DNA from: an uncultured Oscillospiraceae bacterium
GTDB taxonomy: Bacteria > Bacillota_A > Clostridia > Oscillospirales > Oscillospiraceae
Length of the DNA stretch: 22,110 bases
Direction of reading: 5' to 3'
Assembly: GCA_910584605.1 (NCBI GenBank)
Contig: CAJUAW010000034.1
Span: 1 to 22,110 of the forward strand
Part shown: positions 8,525 to 15,132 of the stretch, in pieces
Layout: every line of letters starts with the position of its first letter
Numbering within the stretch: the stretch's first letter is position 1
The notes under the pieces: generated by a model
Databases searched by the model: none
What the model was told of the DNA's origin: nothing
The model's input: only the letters and a program-made list of their open reading frames with translations
Made by a program: the position numbers and the translations under genes

Positions 8525-9457
8525 CTATGCCTCCAGGATGTCCTGAGCGATCTCAATGAATCGCTGTCCAAAATGGGACAGGTACCGGCTCTTTCGATAG
8601 CCCGCCACCAGCTTGCTGAAGGTGGACGGGTCGGTGAGGGGGAAGAAGTCCACCCCCGCCGCCTCTGGGGAGGGAGCAGGGATGGCCCGCAGGAACAGCT
8701 CCGGGCAGATGGTGATCCCCACCCCCGCTCTGGCCATGGCCAGGGTGGTGACAGTGTTCTCCGTCTCCAGGATCAGCTGAGGCTTGAAGTAGTACCGGCT
8801 GAAATACTGGTCCACAATATTCCGGGTGCGGTTGCCCCGCTTGATGAGCACAAAGGGCAGGTGCTCAAAGGCCCGGATGTCGGCTCCCTGGGCGAACTGC
8901 AGGCGGATCTTCTCCGCCTGGGGACCGAAGAGCTGGTCGGTAAACAACCTGGGCACCACCATCACCAGCCGCTGTTCGGTCAGGGGGATGGTGGCCACCC
9001 CCTCCATGATGATGGGCTGAAAGCAGATGATCAGGTCGGCCCGGCCGTGGGACAGCTCGTCCTCCAGCTGGGTAGAGTTGCCCTCGAACAGGGAAAACTC
9101 CACCTGGGGAAACTCCGCCCGGAACCGGGGCAGGATGTCGGGCAGCAGGGCCAGGCCGCAGGTGTGGGAGATGCCCACCCGGAGCACGCCCAGGTACTGC
9201 TTGTTGATATCCCCCACCTTGGTCAGATACTGGCTGTGCAGATCCAGGATCTGAGAGGCTGTGTCCACCAACAGTCCCCCCGCATAGGTCAGTGACAGCT
9301 TGGGGGAGCGGGTGAACAGCTTGACGTCCAGCTCCCGCTCCAGGTTGCCGATGTGGTTGGACAGCGACTGCTGGGAGATATACAGCCGCTCCGCCGCCCG
9401 GGTGATGTTCAGCTCCTCCGCTACCATCAGGAAATATTTCAAATGTTGAAAGTTCAC
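8525..9457 (-). CDS. LysR-family transcriptional regulator
   Basis: The 310-residue product has the LysR winged helix-turn-helix at residues 1-60 (FLMVAEELNITRAAERLYISQ is followed by SLSNHIGNLE and LFTRSP). A two-lobed effector-binding domain occupies about residues 90-300. The length is typical of the family. The start is a GTG at 9457 because the family-conserved MNFQHLKYF begins exactly there; the ribosome binding site is weak (GGCGGGGTG on the minus strand). It is divergent from the D-2-hydroxyacid dehydrogenase with a 175-bp shared region containing its own near-perfect promoter, so autoregulation and control of the dehydrogenase, as is usual for LysR pairs, are the likely roles. The effector is unknown. 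Confidence 0.93.
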   Translation of the reverse strand: MNFQHLKYFLMVAEELNITRAAERLYISQQSLSNHIGNLERELDVKLFTRSPKLSLTYAGGLLVDTASQILDLHSQYLTKVGDINKQYLGVLRVGISHTCGLALLPDILPRFRAEFPQVEFSLFEGNSTQLEDELSHGRADLIICFQPIIMEGVATIPLTEQRLVMVVPRLFTDQLFGPQAEKIRLQFAQGADIRAFEHLPFVLIKRGNRTRNIVDQYFSRYYFKPQLILETENTVTTLAMARAGVGITICPELFLRAIPAPSPEAAGVDFFPLTDPSTFSKLVAGYRKSRYLSHFGQRFIEIAQDILEA

Positions 9458-9489
9458 AAAAACACCCCGCCTTTTTTGGTGTATCAGTC

Positions 9490-9518
9490 ATTATACCACA
9501 GCTGTTTAACTGTGGCAA
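9490..9518 (-). promoter_or_regulatory. LysR gene promoter with operator-like dyad in the spacer
   Basis: On the minus strand TTGCCA (9513-9518) is 17 bp from a perfect TATAAT (9490-9495). The spacer holds the inverted repeat CCACAG-N8-CTGTGG (9496-9501 and 9510-9515), which a bound regulator would use to block RNA polymerase. This fits negative autoregulation by the LysR protein. Confidence 0.7.
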
Positions 9519-9536
9519 CCCTCGACAAAAAGATAC

Positions 9537-9565
9537 TTCCCAAAACGATGAAAATATGGCATAAT
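9537..9565 (+). promoter_or_regulatory. candidate promoter of the dehydrogenase gene
   Basis: A -10 CATAAT (9560-9565) lies 17 bp downstream of a weak -35 TTCCCA (9537-9542). The poor -35 is what is expected of a LysR-activated promoter, and the dyad at 9496-9515 would sit around -70. Confidence 0.5.
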
Positions 9566-9587
9566 AACGATTAGAGAAGGGTATATC

Positions 9588-9601
9588 TGGGCTGCAGCCC
9601 A
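9588..9601 (+). repeat. 14-bp perfect palindrome in the dehydrogenase leader
   Basis: TGGGCTGCAGCCCA is a perfect palindrome that lies about 17 nt after the predicted transcription start and 32 bp before the ATG at 9633, followed by AAAAATAAG. It could be an operator for a second regulator or, less likely with no loop, an RNA element. Confidence 0.55.
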
Positions 9602-9632
9602 AAAAATAAGAATCAGGAAGGAATGCTGGCTT

Positions 9633-10574
9633 ATGAAATGTCTCATCATCGACGTCGTCTCTCCCGCAATCGCAGAGGAACTGGGCAAGTATATGGAAGT
9701 TGACACCAAGATCCTCCCCACCCAGGAGGAGCTTGCTGGTATGATCGGTGACTACGAGGTCCTGATCATGCGTGTGGACCCCGCTATCAACAAGACCATC
9801 CTGGATGCCGCCAAGAAGCTGAAGGTCATCGGCGTGTGCTCTGTGGGCCTGAACCATGTTGATATGGACACCGCCAAGGCTAACGGCGTGCAGGTCTTCA
9901 ACGCCCCTGGTCTGAACGGCAACGCCGTGGCCGAGCTGACCATCTCCAAGATGCTGGATATGTCCCGCCACACCATCCCCGCCTGCAACGACGTAAAGAT
10001 CAACAAAAACTGGGATAAGTATAAGTTTGTGGGCCGGGAGCTGCGGGGCAAGACTCTGGGCGTTCTGGGCTTTGGCCGCATCGGTCAGCGCGTGGGCGAG
10101 CTGGCCCGGGCCTTTCTGATGGACGTGGTGGCCTATGACCCCTACCTCCCCGCCGAGGTCTTTGAGCAGCAGCACGCCAAGAGCATGACCATCGAGGAGG
10201 TGCTGAAGGTCTCCGACTTCGTCACCATCCATATGCCCCTTACCCCCGGGACCAAGGACCTGTTCAACGCCAAGTCCATCGCCGGGATGAAGGACGACGC
10301 GGTGGTTCTGAACATGGCCCGGGGCGGCATCGTCAACGAGAAGGACATGTATGAGGCCCTGAAGGCCGGCAAGATCGGCGGCTACGCCTCCGACGTCATG
10401 GAGAACGAGCTGGCCGGCGGCGGCCTGACCGAGGACGCCGGCTTCGACTCCCCCCTGTTCGAGTGCGACAACTTCATCGTCAGCCCCCATCTGGGCGCTC
10501 AGACCTCGGACGCATCCCGGGACATTGGCGCTCACATCATCAACAAGGTGAAAGAGGCTCTGGATCTGAAGTAA
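9633..10574 (+). CDS. D-2-hydroxyacid dehydrogenase, NAD-dependent
   Basis: The 313-residue enzyme belongs to the D-isomer 2-hydroxyacid dehydrogenase family (phosphoglycerate dehydrogenase/hydroxypyruvate reductase/D-lactate dehydrogenase). It shows the Rossmann glycine motif GFGRIG (146-151), catalytic Arg in NMARGGIV (R230), Glu in VMENE (E259 by spacing) and His in SPHLGAQ (H286). It lacks the C-terminal ACT domain of long SerA, so it matches the short form. The ATG at 9633 follows AGGAAGGA (9615-9622). The substrate cannot be read from sequence: serine biosynthesis, glyoxylate/hydroxypyruvate or a branched 2-oxoacid are all possible. Divergent LysR control and a terminator directly after make it a single-gene unit. 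Confidence 0.92.
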   Translation: MKCLIIDVVSPAIAEELGKYMEVDTKILPTQEELAGMIGDYEVLIMRVDPAINKTILDAAKKLKVIGVCSVGLNHVDMDTAKANGVQVFNAPGLNGNAVAELTISKMLDMSRHTIPACNDVKINKNWDKYKFVGRELRGKTLGVLGFGRIGQRVGELARAFLMDVVAYDPYLPAEVFEQQHAKSMTIEEVLKVSDFVTIHMPLTPGTKDLFNAKSIAGMKDDAVVLNMARGGIVNEKDMYEALKAGKIGGYASDVMENELAGGGLTEDAGFDSPLFECDNFIVSPHLGAQTSDASRDIGAHIINKVKEALDLK

Positions 10575-10597
10575 GCAAGATCATAAATTGGGCAAAC

Positions 10598-10626
10598 GAG
10601 ACCGCTCCGAAGGGCGGTCTCTTTTT
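10598..10626 (+). terminator. intrinsic terminator of the dehydrogenase gene
   Basis: An 8-bp stem GAGACCGC/GCGGTCTC (10598-10605, 10614-10621) is followed directly by TTTTT (10622-10626), 24 bp after the stop codon. Confidence 0.92.
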
Positions 10627-10639
10627 CTGAAAAATACCA

Positions 10640-10669
10640 TTGAACCCACCGGCCCATCCGTGCTATACT
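10640..10669 (+). promoter_or_regulatory. promoter of the SLH-lysozyme gene
   Basis: TTGAAC (10640-10645) and TATACT (10664-10669) are separated by 18 bp. The leader of about 55 nt ends in a purine-rich binding site AGAGGA (10721-10726) before the ATG at 10732. Confidence 0.65.
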
Positions 10670-10731
10670 GACAAAGTACGACATTTCGGGAGTCCGGTCT
10701 CCCCACATAGATTCAGAGAGAGAGGAACATA

Positions 10732-12144
10732 ATGAACAAACGATCCCTGGCCGCCGGCCTGACGCTGGCGCTGACCCTAAGCCTGACCCCTGTTCAGGCC
10801 GCCAACACCACCTACCTGGACGTGGGCAGGGGGGCCTGGTACGCCACCCCCATCGCCTTCTGCCAGCAGCACCAGTTGATGGACGGCGCCAGCAGCAGCT
10901 CCTTTGAGCCCGAGGCGCCCCTGACCAGGGCGGCGCTGGCCGAATCCCTCTACCGCCTGGCGGGCTCCCCCCTGGAGGCGGCCGGAGCGGAGGACAACCA
11001 GGAGGAGGAGTCCCCCTTTACCGACGTAGACGTGACCCACCCCAGCTTTGCCGCCATCCGGTGGGCCAGGAACAGCGGTGTGGTCAGCGGCTACCCGGAC
11101 GGCACCTTCCGCCCTGACGCCTCCATCACCCGGGAGGAAATCGCCGTCCTTCTGTGGACCAACCGGGAGCAGCAGGAGCCTGCCGGTCAGGCGCCCTACA
11201 CGGACCGGGAGAACATCTCGGACTGGGCGCTCCCCGCCGTCGAGTGGGCCTATGGGGCGAAGATGATGACTGGCAACACGGACGGCACCTTCCTCCCTCA
11301 GAACAACACCACCCGGGCGGAGGGGGCCACCATTGTGATGAACTACGCCGAGGCATACTATGGCATGACCTACGGCTATACCCTGCCCGCGCCCAAGACC
11401 CTCCGCAGCAATCCATATCTCAGCGAGGCGTACAGCCTGGATGAGGAGACCGGCTACCTCTCCTATCTGGCCGCCTCCTATACCCGGGGGATCGACGTCT
11501 CCGCCCATCAGAAGGAGATCGACTGGTCCCGAGTGGCGGCCACTGGCATGCAGTTTGCAATGATCCGGGCCGGTTACCGGGGCTATACCCAGGGCGCCCT
11601 CCAAAAGGATGAGTATTTCGACGCCAACATGCAGGGTGCTCTGTCCAACGGCATGCAGGTTGGGGTGTACTTCTTCTCCCAGGCTGTCACCCCTGCGGAG
11701 GCGGAGGAGGAGGCTTTCCTGCTCCTGAGCTGGATCAAGGACTACAATGTGACCTATCCGGTGGTCTTCGACTGGGAGGAGCAGGATTACGACAACTCCC
11801 GCACCCAGGGCTGTGACGGCAACACGGTCACCGCCTGCGCGCTGGCCTTCTGCAGGGTCATTGAGGACGCCGGCTACACCCCCATGCTCTACGGCAGCCC
11901 CACCAAGGTCTACAACCGTGGCATCATGCTGGAATACCTGGCGAACTACCCCTTCTGGCTGGCCCACTACACCAAGGATACCGCCCCCACCAGCTTCCGG
12001 TACCACTACAACGTCTGGCAGTATTCCAGCAGCGGGACCGTGGACGGCATTGACGGTCGGGTAGACCTGAACATCTGCCTCACCCCCAACAACTGGAAAA
12101 GCGGGTCCGGCGCTCCAGATTACAGCTGGCTGATGCCCTTTTAA
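10732..12144 (+). CDS. SLH-domain GH25 lysozyme (cell-wall muramidase)
   Basis: The 470-residue exported protein starts with a signal peptide (NKRSLAAGLTLALTLSL, cut near VQA-AN). Three SLH domains follow (about 29-85, 97-150 and 155-208), the second with the classic GYPDGTFRPDASITREE. A C-terminal glycoside hydrolase family 25 domain spans about 250-455, with RGIDVSAHQ (D255) and FDWEE (D347, E349) as the catalytic acidic residues and WLAHY and WQYSSSG as family landmarks. GH25 enzymes cut the MurNAc-GlcNAc bond of peptidoglycan. The SLH part should tether it to wall polymers at the surface, suggesting a role in wall turnover or growth rather than attack on other cells. It is a single-gene unit with its own promoter and terminator. 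Confidence 0.95.
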   Translation: MNKRSLAAGLTLALTLSLTPVQAANTTYLDVGRGAWYATPIAFCQQHQLMDGASSSSFEPEAPLTRAALAESLYRLAGSPLEAAGAEDNQEEESPFTDVDVTHPSFAAIRWARNSGVVSGYPDGTFRPDASITREEIAVLLWTNREQQEPAGQAPYTDRENISDWALPAVEWAYGAKMMTGNTDGTFLPQNNTTRAEGATIVMNYAEAYYGMTYGYTLPAPKTLRSNPYLSEAYSLDEETGYLSYLAASYTRGIDVSAHQKEIDWSRVAATGMQFAMIRAGYRGYTQGALQKDEYFDANMQGALSNGMQVGVYFFSQAVTPAEAEEEAFLLLSWIKDYNVTYPVVFDWEEQDYDNSRTQGCDGNTVTACALAFCRVIEDAGYTPMLYGSPTKVYNRGIMLEYLANYPFWLAHYTKDTAPTSFRYHYNVWQYSSSGTVDGIDGRVDLNICLTPNNWKSGSGAPDYSWLMPF

Positions 12145-12152
12145 CGCCTCTG

Positions 12153-12165
12153 CAACCGCTGGTTG
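12153..12165 (+). promoter_or_regulatory. operator-like motif CAACCG-N3-GTTG upstream of the first XRE gene
   Basis: CAACCGCTGGTTG contains CAAC/GTTG half-sites and recurs as CAACCGAAAGTTG upstream of the second XRE gene. It lies 46 bp before a TATGCT that may be the -10 (12212-12217). It also forms part of the terminator structures, so the operator reading is tentative. Confidence 0.4.
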
Positions 12166-12207
12166 CGGAAACTTCCAGCCGTTGCTGGTGGAACGCAACC
12201 GCTTTTT
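12161..12207 (+). terminator. terminator after the lysozyme gene, with a competing upstream hairpin
   Basis: GGTTGCG (12161-12167) pairs with CGCAACC (12194-12200), with an inner hairpin CCAGC-CGTT-GCTGG (12175-12188), and is followed by GC and TTTTT (12203-12207). The same GGTTGC can instead pair with GCAACC at 12152-12157, so the two structures exclude each other. Confidence 0.65.
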
Positions 12208-12244
12208 CTGCTATGCTTGACCAACAGGAAAGGAGGCACAACCG

Positions 12245-12895
12245 ATGAAACTGAACGAAAAAATTGCATGGTACCGCCGGGAGAAAAAGCTGTCCCAGGA
12301 GGAGCTGGCCGCCCGGGTAGGGGTATCCCGTCAGGCGGTGAGCAAGTGGGAGCTGGGGGAGGCGTCCCCCGACACCGGCAAGCTGCTGGCCCTGTCCCAA
12401 GCCCTCGGGGTCACCGCCGACCACCTGCTCAACGACGCCGAAGGACCCGAGCAGGACGCTCCCCCACCGCCGCCGTCCCCGCAGACTCCCTCGCAGCCCC
12501 CGCAGGACATACTGGGCTCCAACCTCCCCGGATTCATCGGAAAAATGGTCCGCCGCTGGGGCTGGCTGGCAGGAATCTATCTCGCCCTCCAGGGGGCCGG
12601 GGTGACGCTGGTGGGCTTGATTGCCCGTTGGGGCTTTGGGAGCATGTTTGCCGCGTCCAACCAGATGATGAGCGGCTTTGGCATGGGCGGAGGCTGGGCC
12701 TATGACGGTCCTCCGGAGATGGAAAGCGCGGTGATGGAGGCGCTGGGGGTGGCCCCCCAAGTCTCCCCCATGTCGGGAGTCCAAAGCTTCTTCCTGGGGT
12801 TCACCACCTTGATCCTGGTCATCGGATTGGCGATGGTGATCGGGGGGCTTATCCTGGCTTATGTGCTGTGGAAAAGGGGCAAAAAGGGGGACTAG
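12245..12895 (+). CDS. XRE-family regulator with membrane-bound C-terminus
   Basis: The 216-residue protein has an N-terminal Cro/C1-type helix-turn-helix (about 3-60; LSQEELAARVGVSRQAVSKWE). A Pro/Gln-rich cytoplasmic linker follows (about 65-95), then two transmembrane segments (about 102-125 and 178-205) flanking a Met/Gly-rich outside loop, and a basic tail KRGKKGD. The ATG at 12245 follows AAAGGAGG (12229-12236) by 8 nt. Such membrane-tethered XRE proteins are common in Clostridia; the signal they sense is not known. It lies just upstream of a second, unrelated-length XRE membrane protein and shares an upstream motif with it. Confidence 0.88.
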   Translation: MKLNEKIAWYRREKKLSQEELAARVGVSRQAVSKWELGEASPDTGKLLALSQALGVTADHLLNDAEGPEQDAPPPPPSPQTPSQPPQDILGSNLPGFIGKMVRRWGWLAGIYLALQGAGVTLVGLIARWGFGSMFAASNQMMSGFGMGGGWAYDGPPEMESAVMEALGVAPQVSPMSGVQSFFLGFTTLILVIGLAMVIGGLILAYVLWKRGKKGD

Positions 12896-12904
12896 CCCCC
12901 CGCG

Positions 12905-12920
12905 CAACCGAAAGTTGACA
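12905..12920 (+). promoter_or_regulatory. second CAACCG-N3-GTTG motif with overlapping TTGACA
   Basis: CAACCGAAAGTTG (12905-12917) repeats the motif at 12153-12165, and its right half runs into a consensus -35 TTGACA (12915-12920). No good -10 lies at 16-18 bp; the nearest candidates are CAAAAT (12942-12947) and TATGCT (12974-12979). A further GTTGCGG half-site (12955-12961) stands the same distance from TATGCT as a CGCAACCGC does in the first gene. Confidence 0.4.
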
Positions 12921-13015
12921 AGAAAATCCTTCTGTGCAACACAAAATCGGTGGAGTTGCGGACCTTGTTCGGGTATGCTGGAGCCATCCCAAACAAACAA
13001 GGAGGTACACTTCCA

Positions 13016-13912
13016 ATGGCATTTTCTAACAATCTTCAATTCCTCCGCACCCGCCAGGGCCAGACCCAGGAACAGCTGGCTGAGCTGCTGGAGGTCTCCC
13101 GCCAATCAGTGAGCAAGTGGGAGAGCGCTCAGAGCTTTCCTGAGATGGACACCATCCTCCGCATCTGCGACCTGTACGGCGTGGACCTGGACACCCTGAT
13201 GCGGGGCAGCGTGGAGAGCAGTCTGGTGGAGGACACCGCCCAGTACGACGCATTCATGAACCGCTTCTCCCGGCGCATGGCCTTCGCCATCGGGGGCATC
13301 ATCGCCGGGGTGGGCCTGTGCGGCCTGCTGGACGCAAAAGGCGTTTCCGAGTACCTGATCTTTGCCGTCCTGCTGCTGATCATCGCGGTCTGTACTGTGG
13401 TCATGGTGGCCAGCTCTCTCCAGCGGGATAATTTCTGCAAGCAGTATCCGGTCATTACCGACTTCTACACAGAGCCGGAAAAACAGGCGTTCCGGCAGAA
13501 ATTTGTCTGGTTTATCTCCGGGGGTGTGGGGGCCATCCTCCTTGATGTGGCCCTGCTGCTGCTGTTTTTCGCCAAATTTCCCGAGGAGGAGCCCTTCGAG
13601 TCCTATGCCATGTCCATGTTTCTGCTGATCGTGGCTGGAGCAGTGACCGCCTTTGTCTACGCCGGCATCCAGGAGGAGAAGTACAAAATCGACGAGTACA
13701 ACCGGGACAACAACCCCACCCCGGAGGTGAAAAAGCGCAGGGCGCTGATTAACACCGTCTGCGCCGCACTGATGACGCTGGTCACCGCCCTCTATGTGGG
13801 GCTGGGGCTGGCTCTGGATCTGTGGCGCACCGCCTGGTGGGTATTTGCGGTAGGCGGCATTCTGTGCGCCGTGGTGAACATTGTACTGGACCCCTATCGG
13901 AATGAAGATTAG
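13016..13912 (+). CDS. XRE-family regulator with six-helix membrane domain
   Basis: The 298-residue protein has an N-terminal Cro/C1-type helix-turn-helix (about 5-60; QEQLAELLEVSRQSVSKWES) followed by an integral membrane part with about six helices (near residues 83-103, 112-134, 160-182, 197-217, 245-265 and 270-290). I chose the ATG at 13016 because AAGGAGG (13000-13006) lies 9 nt before it; the frame is open further upstream to a GTG at 12950 but that has no binding site. The membrane part is predicted to sense or transport something, but I recognise no named domain. It has its own upstream motif shared with the preceding XRE gene and is followed almost at once by the PfoR-like promoter. 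Confidence 0.87.
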   Translation: MAFSNNLQFLRTRQGQTQEQLAELLEVSRQSVSKWESAQSFPEMDTILRICDLYGVDLDTLMRGSVESSLVEDTAQYDAFMNRFSRRMAFAIGGIIAGVGLCGLLDAKGVSEYLIFAVLLLIIAVCTVVMVASSLQRDNFCKQYPVITDFYTEPEKQAFRQKFVWFISGGVGAILLDVALLLLFFAKFPEEEPFESYAMSMFLLIVAGAVTAFVYAGIQEEKYKIDEYNRDNNPTPEVKKRRALINTVCAALMTLVTALYVGLGLALDLWRTAWWVFAVGGILCAVVNIVLDPYRNED

Positions 13913-13915
13913 CCC

Positions 13916-13943
13916 TTGACAAATACGCCCCATCCGTTATAAT
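13916..13943 (+). promoter_or_regulatory. consensus promoter of the PfoR-like gene
   Basis: A perfect TTGACA (13916-13921) and a perfect TATAAT (13938-13943) are spaced by 16 bp, only 4 bp after the XRE stop codon. The -10 overlaps the left arm of the palindrome at 13941-13980, so a protein bound there would block the promoter. Confidence 0.85.
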
Positions 13944-13985
13944 AGTCCACACAGGTGTCTTGACACCTATGTGGACTATTTTTGT
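13941..13985 (+). promoter_or_regulatory. 19-bp-arm palindrome and U-tract in the PfoR-like leader
   Basis: Arms 13941-13959 and 13962-13980 match at 18 of 19 positions (core AGGTGTC-TT-GACACCT, outer AATAGTCCACA/TGTGGACTATT) and are followed by TTTTT. Transcripts starting near 13950 would carry only the inner hairpin, whereas read-through transcripts from the XRE gene would carry the whole stem plus U tract and should terminate. It may thus serve as upstream terminator, operator and early attenuator at once. Confidence 0.75.
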
Positions 13986-14003
13986 GTAAAAGAGGAGACT
14001 GAG

Positions 14004-15074
14004 ATGAAGAAATTTCTGCAGCGGAAGAATATTGTGATCTCCGCCAAACGCTATGGCATCGATGCCCTGGGGGCCATGGCCCAGGGCCTGTTTTGCTCCC
14101 TGCTCATCGGCACCATCATCAAGACTCTGGGCCAGCAGCTGGGTTTGACCTTCCTGACGGACATGGGCGGCTTTGCCTCCGCCATGTCCGCCCCCGCGAT
14201 GGCAATCGCCATTGGCTACGCCCTCCAGGCTCCGCCCCTGGTCCTGTTCTCCCTGGCGGCGGTGGGCCAGGCGGCCAACTCTATGGGCGGCGCCGGAGGC
14301 CCGCTGGCGGTGCTGTTTATCGCCATCCTCGCCGCTGAACTTGGCAAGGCGGTGTCTAAGGAGACCAGAATCGATATTTTGGCCACCCCCGCCGTCACCA
14401 TCTTCGTGGGCGTAGTTCTGGCTTACCTGATTGCGCCCCCCATCGGCTCGCTGGCCGACGCCTTTGGCACCCTCATCAATCAAACCACCATGCTCCAGCC
14501 CTTCTGGATGGGCATTGCTGTCTCGGTGCTGGTGGGCATCGCGCTGACGCTGCCTATCTCCTCCGCCGCCATCTGCCACACCTTAAGTCTGGTGGGCCTG
14601 GCCGGTGGAGCCGCCGTGGCGGGCTGCTGTGCTCAGATGGTGGGCTTCGCCGTCATGTCCTTTCGGGAGAACCGCTGGGGCGGGCTGGTTTCCCAGGGGC
14701 TGGGCACCTCTATGCTCCAGATGGGCAACATCGTAAAAAATCCCCGCATCTGGATTCCGCCCACCCTGGCCTCCGCCATCACCGGACCCATCGCCACCTG
14801 CCTGTTCCGGCTGGAGATGAACGGCGACCCCATTAACTCGGGCATGGGCACCTGCGGCCTGTGCGGCCAGCTGGGGGTGTGGACCGGCTGGCTGGCCCCC
14901 AGCGAGGCGGCTGTGACAAAGGTGGGGGCGGCGGCAGTCAGCCCCACCGCGTTCCACTGGATCGGGCTGGTTCTGATCTGCTTTGTCCTGCCCGCAGTGC
15001 TGTCGGTCATTTTCTGCGAGATTTGCCGCAAGGCTGGCTGGATCAAGGAGGGCGACCTGACCCTTCCCCAATAA
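14004..15074 (+). CDS. PfoR-like PTS EIIC-type membrane protein
   Basis: The 356-residue polytopic protein belongs to the PTS_EIIC_2/PfoR group (COG3641), with many hydrophobic helices and Gly-rich loops (MGGFASAMSAPAMAIAIGYAL, NSMGGAGGPLAVLF, NSGMGTCGLCGQ). PfoR was described as stimulating perfringolysin expression in Clostridium perfringens, while the fold resembles sugar-PTS IIC channels. No EIIA or EIIB gene lies nearby, so this is an orphan IIC; transport, sensing or both are open. The ATG at 14004 follows AGAGGAG (13991-13997); the GTG at 13971 would place the start inside the leader hairpin and is rejected. It is a single-gene unit ended by a strong hairpin. Confidence 0.88.
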   Translation: MKKFLQRKNIVISAKRYGIDALGAMAQGLFCSLLIGTIIKTLGQQLGLTFLTDMGGFASAMSAPAMAIAIGYALQAPPLVLFSLAAVGQAANSMGGAGGPLAVLFIAILAAELGKAVSKETRIDILATPAVTIFVGVVLAYLIAPPIGSLADAFGTLINQTTMLQPFWMGIAVSVLVGIALTLPISSAAICHTLSLVGLAGGAAVAGCCAQMVGFAVMSFRENRWGGLVSQGLGTSMLQMGNIVKNPRIWIPPTLASAITGPIATCLFRLEMNGDPINSGMGTCGLCGQLGVWTGWLAPSEAAVTKVGAAAVSPTAFHWIGLVLICFVLPAVLSVIFCEICRKAGWIKEGDLTLPQ

Positions 15075-15086
15075 GGAAAACGATGC

Positions 15087-15120
15087 AAAAAGGACCCGCT
15101 TCCGTTGGGAAGCGGGTCCT
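15087..15120. terminator. bidirectional terminator between PfoR-like and phosphohexomutase genes
   Basis: A perfect 13-bp stem AGGACCCGCTTCC/GGAAGCGGGTCCT with GTTG loop (15091-15120) serves both convergent genes. On the minus strand it is followed by TTTT (15090-15087), so it is strongest for the mutase gene. Confidence 0.92.
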
Positions 15121-15132
15121 CTGTCTTGCCGG

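Noticed and set aside
8865..10535. 556-codon minus-strand open frame across LysR and the dehydrogenase
   Set aside because: It crosses two real genes and their divergent promoter, so it is a GC-driven shadow.
13971..14003. Upstream GTG start for the PfoR-like gene
   Set aside because: It lies in the right arm of the leader palindrome, while AGAGGAG directly precedes the ATG at 14004.
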